This document shows, in pieces, positions 8,937 to 17,208 of a stretch of DNA of 64,000 nucleotides. The position numbers and the translations under genes were made by a program. Every line of letters starts with the position of its first letter. Position 1 is the stretch's first letter. The stretch comes from Chloracidobacterium sp. (GTDB lineage Bacteria > Acidobacteriota > Blastocatellia > Pyrinomonadales > Pyrinomonadaceae): assembly GCA_016716365.1 (NCBI GenBank), contig JADJWM010000003.1:376001-440000 (forward strand), written 5' to 3'. The notes under the pieces were generated by a model, which saw nothing but the letters and a program-made list of their open reading frames with translations, had not been told where the DNA came from and made no database searches.

Positions 8937-9509
8937 TTGTTATTCCCATTTGACTTGTATTGTGGAAGATTTCTTTTGCCGATCACGCGGATCCCAGCTG
9001 CGATCATCGACGGGTTTATCGTGGTAATTCCGGCGGCCTTGTTTCAGATGCTCGTAGATATGGCGAGTGTGTTTTGGCTCAGTCTCTCTTTCACTATATT
9101 TACAGACGTTGTTGTTTGGACATACTTTATTCTTGGTCATGGGCTTTACGGTCGAACGGTGGGCAAGAAGACTCAGAATTTGCGAGTGGTTGATTTCAAG
9201 ACCGAACAACCTATATCAATGATTCAAGCGCTTTCGCGTGAATCGTTGTTCATAATTCTCGGCGTGATCGCGCTTGTTGTTTCTGCCCTTATCGATTTTG
9301 TTCCTATCACCGATGACACGACGCTTTCATCTCTAGGTTTTGGGGTCATTCTCCTCCAAGCGGTTTTCATCATCGTCCAAGTCGTCTATTGTCTCAACAA
9401 CCCCAAGCGACGCGCACTTCACGATCTGATCGCAGGCACCGTTGTTGTTCGCGATAACGTTCCGCTAGTATTTGCGGAAAACGAACCCCCGGCGCCGTCC
9501 GAAGGATAG
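8937..9509 (+). CDS. RDD-family membrane protein
   Basis: About 190 residues with four predicted membrane segments. RDD hallmarks are present: R-x-x-A-x-x-I-D in the first helix (RIPAAIIDGFIV), GRTVGKKTQNLRVVD in the loop, and KRRALHDLIAGTVVV near the end. The start is uncertain: TTG codons at 8937, 8949 and 8976 are all possible, and the first is close to the divergent ompH-like start. Function unknown; RDD proteins have been linked to transport or ion exchange. Confidence 0.72.
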   Translation: MLFPFDLYCGRFLLPITRIPAAIIDGFIVVIPAALFQMLVDMASVFWLSLSFTIFTDVVVWTYFILGHGLYGRTVGKKTQNLRVVDFKTEQPISMIQALSRESLFIILGVIALVVSALIDFVPITDDTTLSSLGFGVILLQAVFIIVQVVYCLNNPKRRALHDLIAGTVVVRDNVPLVFAENEPPAPSEG

Positions 9510-9602
9510 AAGAATCGCTCTCCGCATTCTTCATCGCGGTTTTGCATTGAGATTCCAGAGGCCGCACTGGGATCGGGCTTAAGCCGCCGGAATAAGGACG
9601 TT

Positions 9603-9625
9603 AAAACGCCCTTCGCGGGCATTTT
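9603..9625. terminator. Possible bidirectional terminator
   Basis: AAAACGCCC, loop TTCGC, GGGCATTTT: a short stem flanked by A- and T-runs, about 95 bases after the RDD stop and facing the convergent ompH-like gene. The stem is only four G/C pairs, so this is weak. Confidence 0.35.
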
Positions 9626-9680
9626 GAAAACTCGTCCCGCGTGCTGAAGCACATGGCTATGTGCCGCGAAACGCGGAGGA

Positions 9681-9732
9681 GCCGCCTGAAGGCGGGACTC
9701 AGAGCGGGGGAAGCCGCCTGAAGGCGGGACTC
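9681..9732. repeat. Two direct copies of the GCCGCCTGAAGGCGGGACTC repeat
   Basis: Identical 20-base units at 9681-9700 and 9713-9732, each with an inner CCGCCT...AGGCGG palindrome. Further copies are at 10464-10483 and, inside hutH, at 20711-20730. The translated form is PPEGGT. Confidence 0.85.
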
Positions 9733-9750
9733 AAAACGGAGCAATCACAA

Positions 9751-9771
9751 CGGCGAAGCAGAGCTTCGCCG
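9751..9771. repeat. Perfect inverted repeat CGGCGAAGC-AGA-GCTTCGCCG
   Basis: Nine-base arms and a three-base loop directly after the PPEGGT repeats. Probably part of the same repeat-derived spacer. Confidence 0.6.
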
Positions 9772-9799
9772 CACATCGAGCGGCAAGCCGCGTCCTTTC

Positions 9800-10366
9800 C
9801 TACCGAACAGGGACGGCGGCGGTACGGGAGTTATAGAAGGCGATGAAATCTTTTGTGGCGTCGGTGCTTTCGGCTACGAAAAGCAGGGCTCCGGCCTCGG
9901 CAAGCTTACTGGTATCGAAGATCACGCTGTAGCCGTTCTTTTTGCCAAATTCGGTGATCGCGTTGCCAATGTCCTGCCTGATCGGCCCCAAGAGGGTCTC
10001 ACGCCGTTTGTTGACGTCGGCTTCGAGATTGGCCTTGTTGTATTCGATCGTGCGTTGGAGCCGCTCGCCTTCTTCTTTCTTCGTCTGCAACGTCGTCTGA
10101 TTCGCCGCCGTAACGGCCGTATTCTGCAACTCCGAAAGGATCGCCGAAAGCCTTGCGCTGTCATCTTGAAGCTTCTTCAGTGTGGCCGCGAACTCCGTGT
10201 TGATCTGTTTTTCGGCGGCGGTTAGGCGTGTGATCCCGGCCTTTTCATCGAAAAAAGCCGACGTGTTGATCAATACACTTTTCGGCGGTGCCGTTTGCGC
10301 AAGAGCCGGCAGGGAAAGGACGATCATGGATACGAGGACTATGGCAGACGAGCGAAATATTGACAT
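9800..10366 (-). CDS. Skp/OmpH-family periplasmic chaperone (second copy)
   Basis: A 188-residue protein with a signal peptide (MSIFRSSAIVLVSMIVLSLPALAQ), strand KSVLINTSAFF, a coiled-coil body (~40-130, Gln/Lys/Glu-rich) and the C-terminal pattern EFGKKNGYSVIFDTS. It shares the architecture and the KDFI-F-N ending with the protein at 8365-8928, so the two are paralogues separated by the RDD gene and repeats. The likely role is chaperoning outer-membrane proteins in the periplasm. Confidence 0.8.
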   Translation of the reverse strand: MSIFRSSAIVLVSMIVLSLPALAQTAPPKSVLINTSAFFDEKAGITRLTAAEKQINTEFAATLKKLQDDSARLSAILSELQNTAVTAANQTTLQTKKEEGERLQRTIEYNKANLEADVNKRRETLLGPIRQDIGNAITEFGKKNGYSVIFDTSKLAEAGALLFVAESTDATKDFIAFYNSRTAAVPVR

Positions 10367-10463
10367 AAAAGGCCTCCTGAAAGGTGTTTTTTAGGTCTTT
10401 GAGGGACAAACAGGGGAAACCGTTGCTTGGGGAGGCCGAGGTCTTTAATTTGAAGCTCAAGAA

Positions 10464-10483
10464 GCCGCCTGAAGGCGGGACTC
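10464..10483. repeat. Copy of the GCCGCCTGAAGGCGGGACTC repeat
   Basis: Exact 20-base copy upstream of the second ompH-like gene, in the spacer before the 10559-11068 gene. Confidence 0.8.
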
Positions 10484-10558
10484 GGAACAGAGAGCCTGTT
10501 CAATCCTCGTCGTTAGGCGTGAGGCGGATCATGCCGGAGGGGGATTCGTGGCGACTCC

Positions 10559-11068
10559 TTAGGGAATCGTAAATCGAAGAGTCTGAACGCCCCGGCAATC
10601 GGATGAAACATCACGCAGAAAAATGTCGGCAATATAGCTGCCCGGCGGCACATCTATAAGATCTCTAATCAGAAGCGACTGAGTTTTTAACTGCCCGATC
10701 TCTATTTCGTTTAAGATCACGCGGGGAGTAGTCTCGATAAAGCCAACGACGCGGCGATCGCGCGCTGCTGCGAAGCGGACGAAATAATTCAGCTTGGCAA
10801 CGAGCTTCCCACCCAAAGTTTCGAAAATTAACCTATCGTACCTGGTGCTGGAAACGATCTCTGTGACGACCTTGCCGTCAACAATGGGGAAATCTAATTT
10901 GACGTCGAAGTCGAGAGGTGTTCCCCGAGTAAGGACGCAACCACCTTTCGGATCTTTCTTTGGTCGATATAGCGTCTGGGCCGGCGCGACGAGCGGAGTC
11001 GTTCCTTGCAAGTATGCTGCCTCGACGAAAAACACGAAAATGAAGAATGCTAAAAGTATCGACTTCAT
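10559..11068 (-). CDS. Secreted protein of unknown function
   Basis: A 169-residue protein with a clear signal peptide (MKSILLAFFIFVFFVEAAYLQG). The mature part is mostly predicted beta strand (DFDVKLDFPIVDGKVVTEIV; SYIADIFLRDV) with Cys residues at about 44 and 158 that could form a disulphide. I recognise no family. Confidence 0.6.
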   Translation of the reverse strand: MKSILLAFFIFVFFVEAAYLQGTTPLVAPAQTLYRPKKDPKGGCVLTRGTPLDFDVKLDFPIVDGKVVTEIVSSTRYDRLIFETLGGKLVAKLNYFVRFAAARDRRVVGFIETTPRVILNEIEIGQLKTQSLLIRDLIDVPPGSYIADIFLRDVSSDCRGVQTLRFTIP

Positions 11069-11185
11069 AAAAAAGTCCCAGTTAGGATTCTAACACCGTT
11101 CACCTTCAGGAATTCGATGGCTTGGTCGTGCCGTGCGTTGGTTGCGCGAGTCCGCTCCCTCGACTGAGGCGAGCATTGAAGAGCC

Positions 11186-11325
11186 CCGGTCGCTACGGCA
11201 CTCGGTAGTGACTAGAATCAGAGAACCACCCCCCGGCTAAAGCCGTACCCCTCCTTCGTAAGGAGGGGAGCTTCTGGGAGCGCGGTCGCTATCGCTCCCG
11301 GTAGTGACTAGAATGACCCGCCCGC
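11186..11325. repeat. Dispersed palindrome-rich repeat, first locus
   Basis: Contains the module CCGGTCGCTAC...CTCCCGGTAGTGAC on both sides of ACCACCCCCCGGCTAAAGCC and an inner hairpin CCCCTCC-TTCGTAA-GGAGGGG. The same module order recurs at 11799-12118. This spacer (11069-11353) holds no gene. Confidence 0.8.
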
Positions 11326-11353
11326 TCACGCAGGCGGTACTGACAGGCCGGGG

Positions 11354-11761
11354 CTAGAGGAACCGGCGAAGCAGCAACGTTATGACCAGGGCTCCGAGGA
11401 GGATCGGTGCGATGCCGATGAGGGCCATGTGTCGTGTGGCGGCGGGGACGGTACGATCGGCAAAGCGTCGATGCCATTGCCACGGCAGAAGCAGGAGCAC
11501 GGCTGTTGTGGCGACGAGGATCCAACCGAATACGGTCAAGGCAGTCGGGAATTCGAGTTTCGGGGCCTGGACCAACAGAGCGCCCCCGACGACCATTCGG
11601 CCCGCCATTTCCAGATAATGCCGCCCAGCCGATCGCGCAAAGCCCATAAGAAAACGCTTCGCCTGTTCGGGTGCGAAGAGAGACGTCACCCCGAGCCCGA
11701 GGAGAAATGTTCCCCAGAGCATTGCCGCGATATAGGTTGTTATGTCGATGATCTGGCTCAT
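11354..11761 (-). CDS. Small four-helix integral membrane protein, unknown
   Basis: A 135-residue protein from the preferred start MSQIIDITTY at 11761; the open frame reaches 11800 but its first 13 residues look non-coding. Four hydrophobic segments: ~5-27, 45-63, 70-90 and 113-132. The last helix ends in LLRRFL. No recognised family. It is flanked on both sides by the dispersed repeat described at 11186 and 11799. Confidence 0.6.
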   Translation of the reverse strand: MSQIIDITTYIAAMLWGTFLLGLGVTSLFAPEQAKRFLMGFARSAGRHYLEMAGRMVVGGALLVQAPKLEFPTALTVFGWILVATTAVLLLLPWQWHRRFADRTVPAATRHMALIGIAPILLGALVITLLLRRFL

Positions 11762-11798
11762 TGCATCGGGACCTTGACACCGTTTCGGCCGATCGGCC

Positions 11799-12118
11799 AC
11801 CCCTCCGGTGGAGGAGGGGAGCTCCTGAGAACCCGGTCGCTACCGCTCCCGGTACGGACAGGAGCCTGGTCGATACGGCTCCCGGTACTGACAAGAATGA
11901 GAGAACCACCCCCCGGCTAAAGCCGTACCCCTCCTTCGTAAGGAGGGGAGCCTGTTGGAACCCGGTCGCTACCGCTCCCGGTACTGACAGGAGCCTGGTC
12001 GCTACGGCTCCCGGTACTGACAAGAACGAGAGAACCACCCCCCGGCTAAAGCCGTACCCCTCCTTCCTAAGGAGGGGAGCCTTTAGGAGGCCGGTCGCTA
12101 CCCCTCCCGGTACTGACC
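11799..12118. repeat. Array of dispersed palindrome-rich repeats overlapping the hutU 3' end
   Basis: Contains two units in direct order with a period of 129 bases (GAGAACCACC at 11901 and 12030), plus a partial unit before them. Modules: GGTCGCTACCGCTCCCGGTACTGAC, a GAACCACC..GGCTAAAGCC block, and the hairpin CCCCTCC-TTCSTAA-GGAGGGG. The last module (12090-12118) runs into hutU and encodes its final residues and stop. Related inverted copies occur at 27803 and 27929. Confidence 0.88.
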
Positions 12119-13765
12119 GAGGGGGATCTTCACGTCGTTCTTTTCGGCGAACTCGATGGCTTCCTCGTAGCCGGCGTCGGCGTGGCGAATGACGCCCATG
12201 CCCGGGTCGGTTGTCAGGACGCGTTCGATGCGTCGGGCGGCTTCGGGGGTGCCGTCGGCGACGATGACCTGGCCGGCGTGGAGCGAATAGCCGATGCCGA
12301 CACCCCCGCCGTGGTGAAGCGAGACCCAGGTGGCGCCACCGGCGACGTTGATCATCGCGTTGAGGTAGACCCAGTCGGCGATGGCGTCGCTGCCGTCCTT
12401 CATCGCTTCCGTCTCGCGGTTGGGCGAGGCGACGCTGCCGCAATCAAGGTGATCGCGGCCGATGACGATCGGGGCCTTTAGCTCGCCCGAGTCAACCATC
12501 TCGTTTATTTTTAGCCCGGCCTTGGCACGGTCGCCGTATCCGAGCCAGCAGATCCGGGCCGGCAGTCCCTGAAATTCGACCTGTTCCTGTGCCATCGTCA
12601 GCCAACGTGCGAGATGGTCGTTCTCCGGGAAGAGGTTCATTATCGCCTCGTCGGTTCGGTAGATGTCTTCCTTTTCGCCCGACAAGGCTACCCAGCGGAA
12701 CGGGCCTTTGCCCTCGCAGAAGAGCGGGCGGATGTAAGCGGGAACGAATCCGGGATAGTCGAAGGCGTTCGCGACGCCGTTGTCCAGAGCGCGCTGCCTC
12801 AAGTTATTGCCGTAGTCAAAGACGATCGAACCGCGTTTCTGGAATTCGAGCATTGCCTCGACGTGGCGGGCCATCGAGTCCATCGCGGCCTGTTCGTAAG
12901 CGTTTTGATCTCGATCTCTGAACTCCGCTGCCTCTTCGACAGTGTATCCCGCGGGAATATAGCCCATCAGCACGTCGTGCGCGGAGGTCTGATCGGTCAC
13001 GACGTCTGGGATCACACGCCGTTCGATCAATTCCCAATGGACCTCGGCGGCGTTGCCGAGAAGCCCGATCGATTTTGCCTCTTTCGCCTCGATCGCAGCC
13101 TGTGCGAGGTTGATAGCCTCATCGATGCTTTCGGTCGAAACGTCGAGCTGTTTTAGCTGCATGCGGCGTTCGATCCGCCATGGATCGACCTCTACAAGGA
13201 TGCCCACGCCGCCGTTGAACGTGATCGCCTGTGCCTGTGCCCCGCCCATTTCGCCGAGGCCGGCGGTAAGGACCAGTTTGCCGCTCAGGTCGCCCCAGCC
13301 GTGCTGACGCGCGAGCGAGCCGAATGTCTCGTAAGTGCCCTGCAAAATCCCCTGCGTGCCGATGTAGATCCATGAACCGGCGGTCATCTGGCCGTACATC
13401 ATCAGGCCGTCGCGTTCGTATTGATCGAATTGCTGCTGTGTCGCCCAGTGCGGGACGATATTCGAATTTGCCAAAAGGACGCGCGGCGCGTCCGTGTGGC
13501 TCTTGAAAACGCCGACCGGTTTGCCGGATTGGACCAGCAGTGTCTCGTCCTCGTTCAATTCACGCAGACACCGCAGGATCGCATCGAAACTTTCCCAGTT
13601 TCGGGCGGCTTTCCCGCGGCCGCCGTAAACGATCAGGTTGTCGGGATCGAACGCGACCTCGGGGTCGAGGTTGTTCTGGATCATCCGGTAAGCGGCTTCG
13701 ATCAGCCAGTTTTTGCAAGTGATCTCGCTGCCCGTCGGAGCCTTTACGCTTCTTTTAATAGACAT
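12098..13765 (-). CDS. hutU: Urocanate hydratase
   Basis: A 555-residue cytoplasmic enzyme converting urocanate to imidazolone-propionate with tightly bound NAD+. Diagnostic segments: VYGGRGKAARNW near residue 45, GGLGEMGGAQ-like LTAGLGEMGGAQAQA (NAD site), YGNNLRQRA, and the active-site Cys in RDHLDCGSVASPNRET. Length matches the family. I prefer the ATG at 13765 (MSIKRSVKAP) to 13792. The last five residues QYREG and the stop lie within a dispersed repeat. It is not linked to another hut gene on its strand, so it probably has its own promoter in the ~70-base gap before the divergent DUF2339 gene. Confidence 0.96.
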   Translation of the reverse strand: MSIKRSVKAPTGSEITCKNWLIEAAYRMIQNNLDPEVAFDPDNLIVYGGRGKAARNWESFDAILRCLRELNEDETLLVQSGKPVGVFKSHTDAPRVLLANSNIVPHWATQQQFDQYERDGLMMYGQMTAGSWIYIGTQGILQGTYETFGSLARQHGWGDLSGKLVLTAGLGEMGGAQAQAITFNGGVGILVEVDPWRIERRMQLKQLDVSTESIDEAINLAQAAIEAKEAKSIGLLGNAAEVHWELIERRVIPDVVTDQTSAHDVLMGYIPAGYTVEEAAEFRDRDQNAYEQAAMDSMARHVEAMLEFQKRGSIVFDYGNNLRQRALDNGVANAFDYPGFVPAYIRPLFCEGKGPFRWVALSGEKEDIYRTDEAIMNLFPENDHLARWLTMAQEQVEFQGLPARICWLGYGDRAKAGLKINEMVDSGELKAPIVIGRDHLDCGSVASPNRETEAMKDGSDAIADWVYLNAMINVAGGATWVSLHHGGGVGIGYSLHAGQVIVADGTPEAARRIERVLTTDPGMGVIRHADAGYEEAIEFAEKNDVKIPLGQYREG

Positions 13766-13836
13766 AGATGGTCTTTCTGTTTGTAAAGACATAAGCTACA
13801 ATCAGCCTGCCCATTTCGCAATCCGCCAAAGCTGCC

Positions 13837-16596
13837 ATGCCTGAAGAACGTTCACGGATCGATGAGTTAGAAGCACGCCTCGAACGTCTCGTGCGAACGC
13901 AGATCGATTTTCAGGCAGAGGTTTTTCGGATCCGGGATGAGATAGCCGCTATACGCTCGGCCAGGCAGCCGTCTGAAGCGGCCCCGCCAAAAGATACGGC
14001 CGGGCCAGGTGAACAATCAACGCCGACATCACCGCAGCCGGAGCCGCCGCGCCCAAAGCCGCCGCCCCGCGAGTCCCCGAATATCCCGCCGCCGACATTT
14101 GGCTATTCTCCGGGCCAATCCGCACGAGAATCGGCCCCGGGCTCGGTCAGCGCGTTCGAACGTTACGTGAAGGATTACGTCGATAACGCTAAAGGCGACC
14201 TTGAGAAATTCGTCGGTGAAAACCTGATAGCCAAGATCGGTGTCGTGGTCCTGATCATCGGCGTCGGGATCGGCGTCAAATATTCGATCGACAACAATCT
14301 GATCAGCCCGATTGCCCGAGTCATTCTCGGCTACGCGTTCGGATTTGGGCTTACCGGCCTGGCGATAAAGCTAAAACCGAAATATCACAATTTCAGCGCG
14401 GCACTCGTGAGCGGCGGGATGGCGATCATGTATTTCGTGACCTATTTTGCCTATTCCGCCTACGCGCTCCTGCCGCAATCGGCCGCGTTCGCATTGATGG
14501 CGTTGTTCACGCTTTTTACGGTCACGGCAGCATTGGTCTACAGACGCCAGGTCATCGCACATATAGGCCTTGTCGGGGCCTATGCGGTACCCTTTTTGCT
14601 GAGTGACGATTCGGGGAACTATCTTTTCCTATTCTCCTACATGTCGATCCTAAACGCCGGGATCCTTGTCATTTCGATCAAGAGATATTGGACGGCGATC
14701 TTTTATACCGCATCCGCATTCACCTGGGCGATCTTTGGCGGATGGCTTTCGACGCGGTACACAGCCGATGTCCATTTCGAACTCGCGCTGTCATTTCTGA
14801 GCATCTTCTTCGTGGTCTTTTATGCCTCGAAACTGGCCCAGGCAAAGCTCCATGCTGAACATGACAAAAGAGAGAACCTGATCTCAACAATCGCGACGGT
14901 TTGCGTGTTCTACATTTTCGCCCTTGCCGTAGAAGGGATTCCCGTTGCGGAAGCGTTTCGATACTGGGCCTTTTTTACCGTCCTCGCTGGCGTCTCGGCG
15001 GGTGTACTGATCACCTCGTTCTGGTTCCACGGCCGCTTCGTGATCTATGCAGTTATGCCTTTCGTGTGGCTGATCTTTGGGGACTGGTATATCGAGCGCT
15101 ACGACGGAAGCGAGCATTTTTGGCTGGCTGCGATATTCTCGGCCGTGTTTTTTGCGATGTTCTATTCGACCGTCCTGGCCCAGAGACTCGCGTCGGATCA
15201 ATTCAGCATCGTCGAAAAAACGGGACTGTTTCTTACGAATTCCTTCCTGTTTTACGGCTTCGGGTATTCGATGATCGATGGGCAGGACGATCTTCGCGAC
15301 TATTTGGGGCTTTTCACCGCTGCTCATGCCGGGCTTCATTTCCTGGTAGCCCAGGGTATCAGCCGTTCTCGTCCAGGGGCGGTCGACGTTGTACAGATCC
15401 TGACCATTCTGGTCCTGACATTTGCATCGATCGCGATCCCGGTCCAGTTCAACGGAAACGCCGTTACGATGATCTGGGCGGCCGAGGGAGCATTGCTTTT
15501 CTGGTTCGGGCGAACACATCTGGTTCGGCTATTCGAGTTCTTTTCTTACCCCGTAATGCTGCTTGCTGCGGCCAGCATGCTGATCGACTGGTTTTTCGTC
15601 TACGCGGACCGAACGGGGCTCCCGAGCGAGTCGAACCGCGTACCGCTTGCAAATGGGGACCTTGTAACCGCGTTGGTCGTCGCCGCCGCCTTTGCGTTCG
15701 TCTTCGTCACGTACCGCAACACGCGAGACGACGGGCCGATACCAGCTCGATTTGGCCCGTACTTTGGCGGACTCGTCGCGGCCATAGCAGCAGCGGTGCT
15801 CTACAACGCGTTTCGAATCGAGATCAGCAACTATCATCACATTCAAAGTGTCCAACTTCGTGCGGTAAGTGTCGGACATTTTCCCCAAGGCTTGGTCGAT
15901 CTCGTGCGGCTGAACTTCGTTTGGCAGTTGAATTACACGATGGCCTTCGCAGCGGGCATGACGGCAGCCAACGTGAAATACTTCAGATCGAAGGCCCTCG
16001 CTGCGATCAATGCGCCGATCAGCCTGTTTCTGCTGCTCCTTTTCACGACGGCGGGGATGTTTGCGTTCAACGAACTTCGCGAGAGCTATATAAGCTCGGG
16101 CGGCGGACCTATAAATATTTGGATCCGTTATGTTTCATACACAGCGGCCGGAGTCTTGCTTTATTCGCTTTATCGGTACAGCCGCGAGGCATTCGTCGCC
16201 GAATACGTCCCTTCGGAGGTCCTGAGGCTTGGATTCGAGGGCGTCCTGACACTTACGATCCTGATCGCCGTGAGCGGCGAGCTGATCAATCTGATGGGCC
16301 AATTCGGTGTTCCGGATGCGACTAAGCTTGGCCTGAGCATCCTTTGGGGTGCTTACGCGCTGGTACTGGTCGTGATCGGGATCGCATGGAATAAGAAGGA
16401 GCTGCGTATCGGTGCCTTTGGGCTGCTCGGCGTGACGCTTGCGAAGCTGTTCCTTTACGACATTGCCGATCTCGACACGATCCCCAAAACGATCTTGTTC
16501 GTTACGCTTGGAATTATTCTGCTCGTCGTTTCATTTCTTTATAACAAGTACAAAACGGCGATCTTCGGGATCGGAACAGAGAGGTTGGGGGAATGA
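13837..16596 (+). CDS. DUF2339 polytopic membrane protein
   Basis: A 919-residue protein. Residues 1-45 form a coiled coil (RIDELEARLERLVRTQ), 45-110 a Pro-rich linker, and the rest contains over twenty predicted membrane helices beginning IAKIGVVVLIIGVGIGVKYSI, the DUF2339 signature. The C-terminal part repeats a G-x-x-L-L-G-V-T-L-A-K-L-F-x-Y-D-pattern, again typical of the family. Function unknown; possibly an envelope protein. Divergent from hutU. Confidence 0.85.
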   Translation: MPEERSRIDELEARLERLVRTQIDFQAEVFRIRDEIAAIRSARQPSEAAPPKDTAGPGEQSTPTSPQPEPPRPKPPPRESPNIPPPTFGYSPGQSARESAPGSVSAFERYVKDYVDNAKGDLEKFVGENLIAKIGVVVLIIGVGIGVKYSIDNNLISPIARVILGYAFGFGLTGLAIKLKPKYHNFSAALVSGGMAIMYFVTYFAYSAYALLPQSAAFALMALFTLFTVTAALVYRRQVIAHIGLVGAYAVPFLLSDDSGNYLFLFSYMSILNAGILVISIKRYWTAIFYTASAFTWAIFGGWLSTRYTADVHFELALSFLSIFFVVFYASKLAQAKLHAEHDKRENLISTIATVCVFYIFALAVEGIPVAEAFRYWAFFTVLAGVSAGVLITSFWFHGRFVIYAVMPFVWLIFGDWYIERYDGSEHFWLAAIFSAVFFAMFYSTVLAQRLASDQFSIVEKTGLFLTNSFLFYGFGYSMIDGQDDLRDYLGLFTAAHAGLHFLVAQGISRSRPGAVDVVQILTILVLTFASIAIPVQFNGNAVTMIWAAEGALLFWFGRTHLVRLFEFFSYPVMLLAAASMLIDWFFVYADRTGLPSESNRVPLANGDLVTALVVAAAFAFVFVTYRNTRDDGPIPARFGPYFGGLVAAIAAAVLYNAFRIEISNYHHIQSVQLRAVSVGHFPQGLVDLVRLNFVWQLNYTMAFAAGMTAANVKYFRSKALAAINAPISLFLLLLFTTAGMFAFNELRESYISSGGGPINIWIRYVSYTAAGVLLYSLYRYSREAFVAEYVPSEVLRLGFEGVLTLTILIAVSGELINLMGQFGVPDATKLGLSILWGAYALVLVVIGIAWNKKELRIGAFGLLGVTLAKLFLYDIADLDTIPKTILFVTLGIILLVVSFLYNKYKTAIFGIGTERLGE

Positions 16597-16722
16597 GCTT
16601 TACCGGAAGAAGCATAGTTAATTGGTGAAACGACCCTGTCCGATGTAAATTTTTTCCAATCGGGGCTTCAGAGCCGCCGTGATAAGATTTCCGGGACGAT
16701 AACAATGGGAGGACGCAATAAT

Positions 16723-17208
16723 ATGAGAGATCTAATCCACACTATTCTTACGATCACGTTTGTCATATTTCTCGGCTCCGCGATAAACGCGCAAACGGAT
16801 ACAAAGGCCCAAGATCCGAAATTCGACGCCGAACTGGCAAAGAAGCTCGGCGCAAATGACATGGGGATGCGGAATTACGTCCTGGCTATTTTAAAGACCG
16901 GGCCGAACGATGCGACCGTCAAAGGCGATGAACGCACTAAGGCCTTCCGCGGACATTTCGAGAACATGACCCGGCTCGCCGAGGAAGGGAAGCTGGCGGT
17001 CGCCGGCCCTTTCGGTCAGAACGACAAGACGTTTCGCGGGTTGTTCATCCTGGCGGTGCCAACGGTGGACGAGGCGAAGAAACTGGCAGAGACCGACCCG
17101 GCGGTAAAGGCGGGGATCTTTATCGTCGATTACATCCCCTGGTTTGGCTCGGCGTCGCTAATGGCAACACCGGAGATCCATAAGAAGATCGCAAAGACCA
17201 ATCCGTAA
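16723..17208 (+). CDS. Secreted YciI-like protein
   Basis: A 161-residue protein with a signal peptide (MRDLIHTILTITFVIFLGSAINAQ) and a YCII-related domain at ~45-150 (YVLAILKTGPND, RGHFENMTRLAEEGKLAVAGPFG, AKKLAETDPAVKAGIF). The start at 16723 is preferred over 16705 because GGAGG lies ten bases upstream of it. YciI domains have an alpha/beta ferredoxin-like fold; the exported forms have no known reaction. The stop is directly adjacent to the hutI ATG, so they are probably co-transcribed. Confidence 0.78.
   Translation: MRDLIHTILTITFVIFLGSAINAQTDTKAQDPKFDAELAKKLGANDMGMRNYVLAILKTGPNDATVKGDERTKAFRGHFENMTRLAEEGKLAVAGPFGQNDKTFRGLFILAVPTVDEAKKLAETDPAVKAGIFIVDYIPWFGSASLMATPEIHKKIAKTNP

Larger units (their letters stand above)
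9510..9799. other. Non-coding spacer with hairpins and dispersed repeats
   Basis: Between convergent RDD and ompH-like genes. It holds a possible terminator near 9603-9625, two direct copies of the GCCGCCTGAAGGCGGGACTC repeat, and a perfect palindrome at 9751-9771. The only open frame here (from 9661) reads through the repeats and is not considered a gene. Confidence 0.6.

Noticed and set aside
11799..12118. Array considered as a CRISPR
   Set aside because: Period of 129 bases, internal hairpins and repeat modules in both orientations; spacers are not unique and no cas gene is present.
11289..12443. 384-codon minus-strand frame through the repeat array
   Set aside because: Translation is repetitive (SVPGAVATG, APLLTKEGYG) and Arg-rich, arising from the repeats and the hutU shadow.
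14901..16325. 474-codon plus-strand frame inside the DUF2339 gene
   Set aside because: Same strand, other frame; Arg/Ser/Cys-rich composition with no hydrophobic pattern, whereas DUF2339 shows consistent helices.
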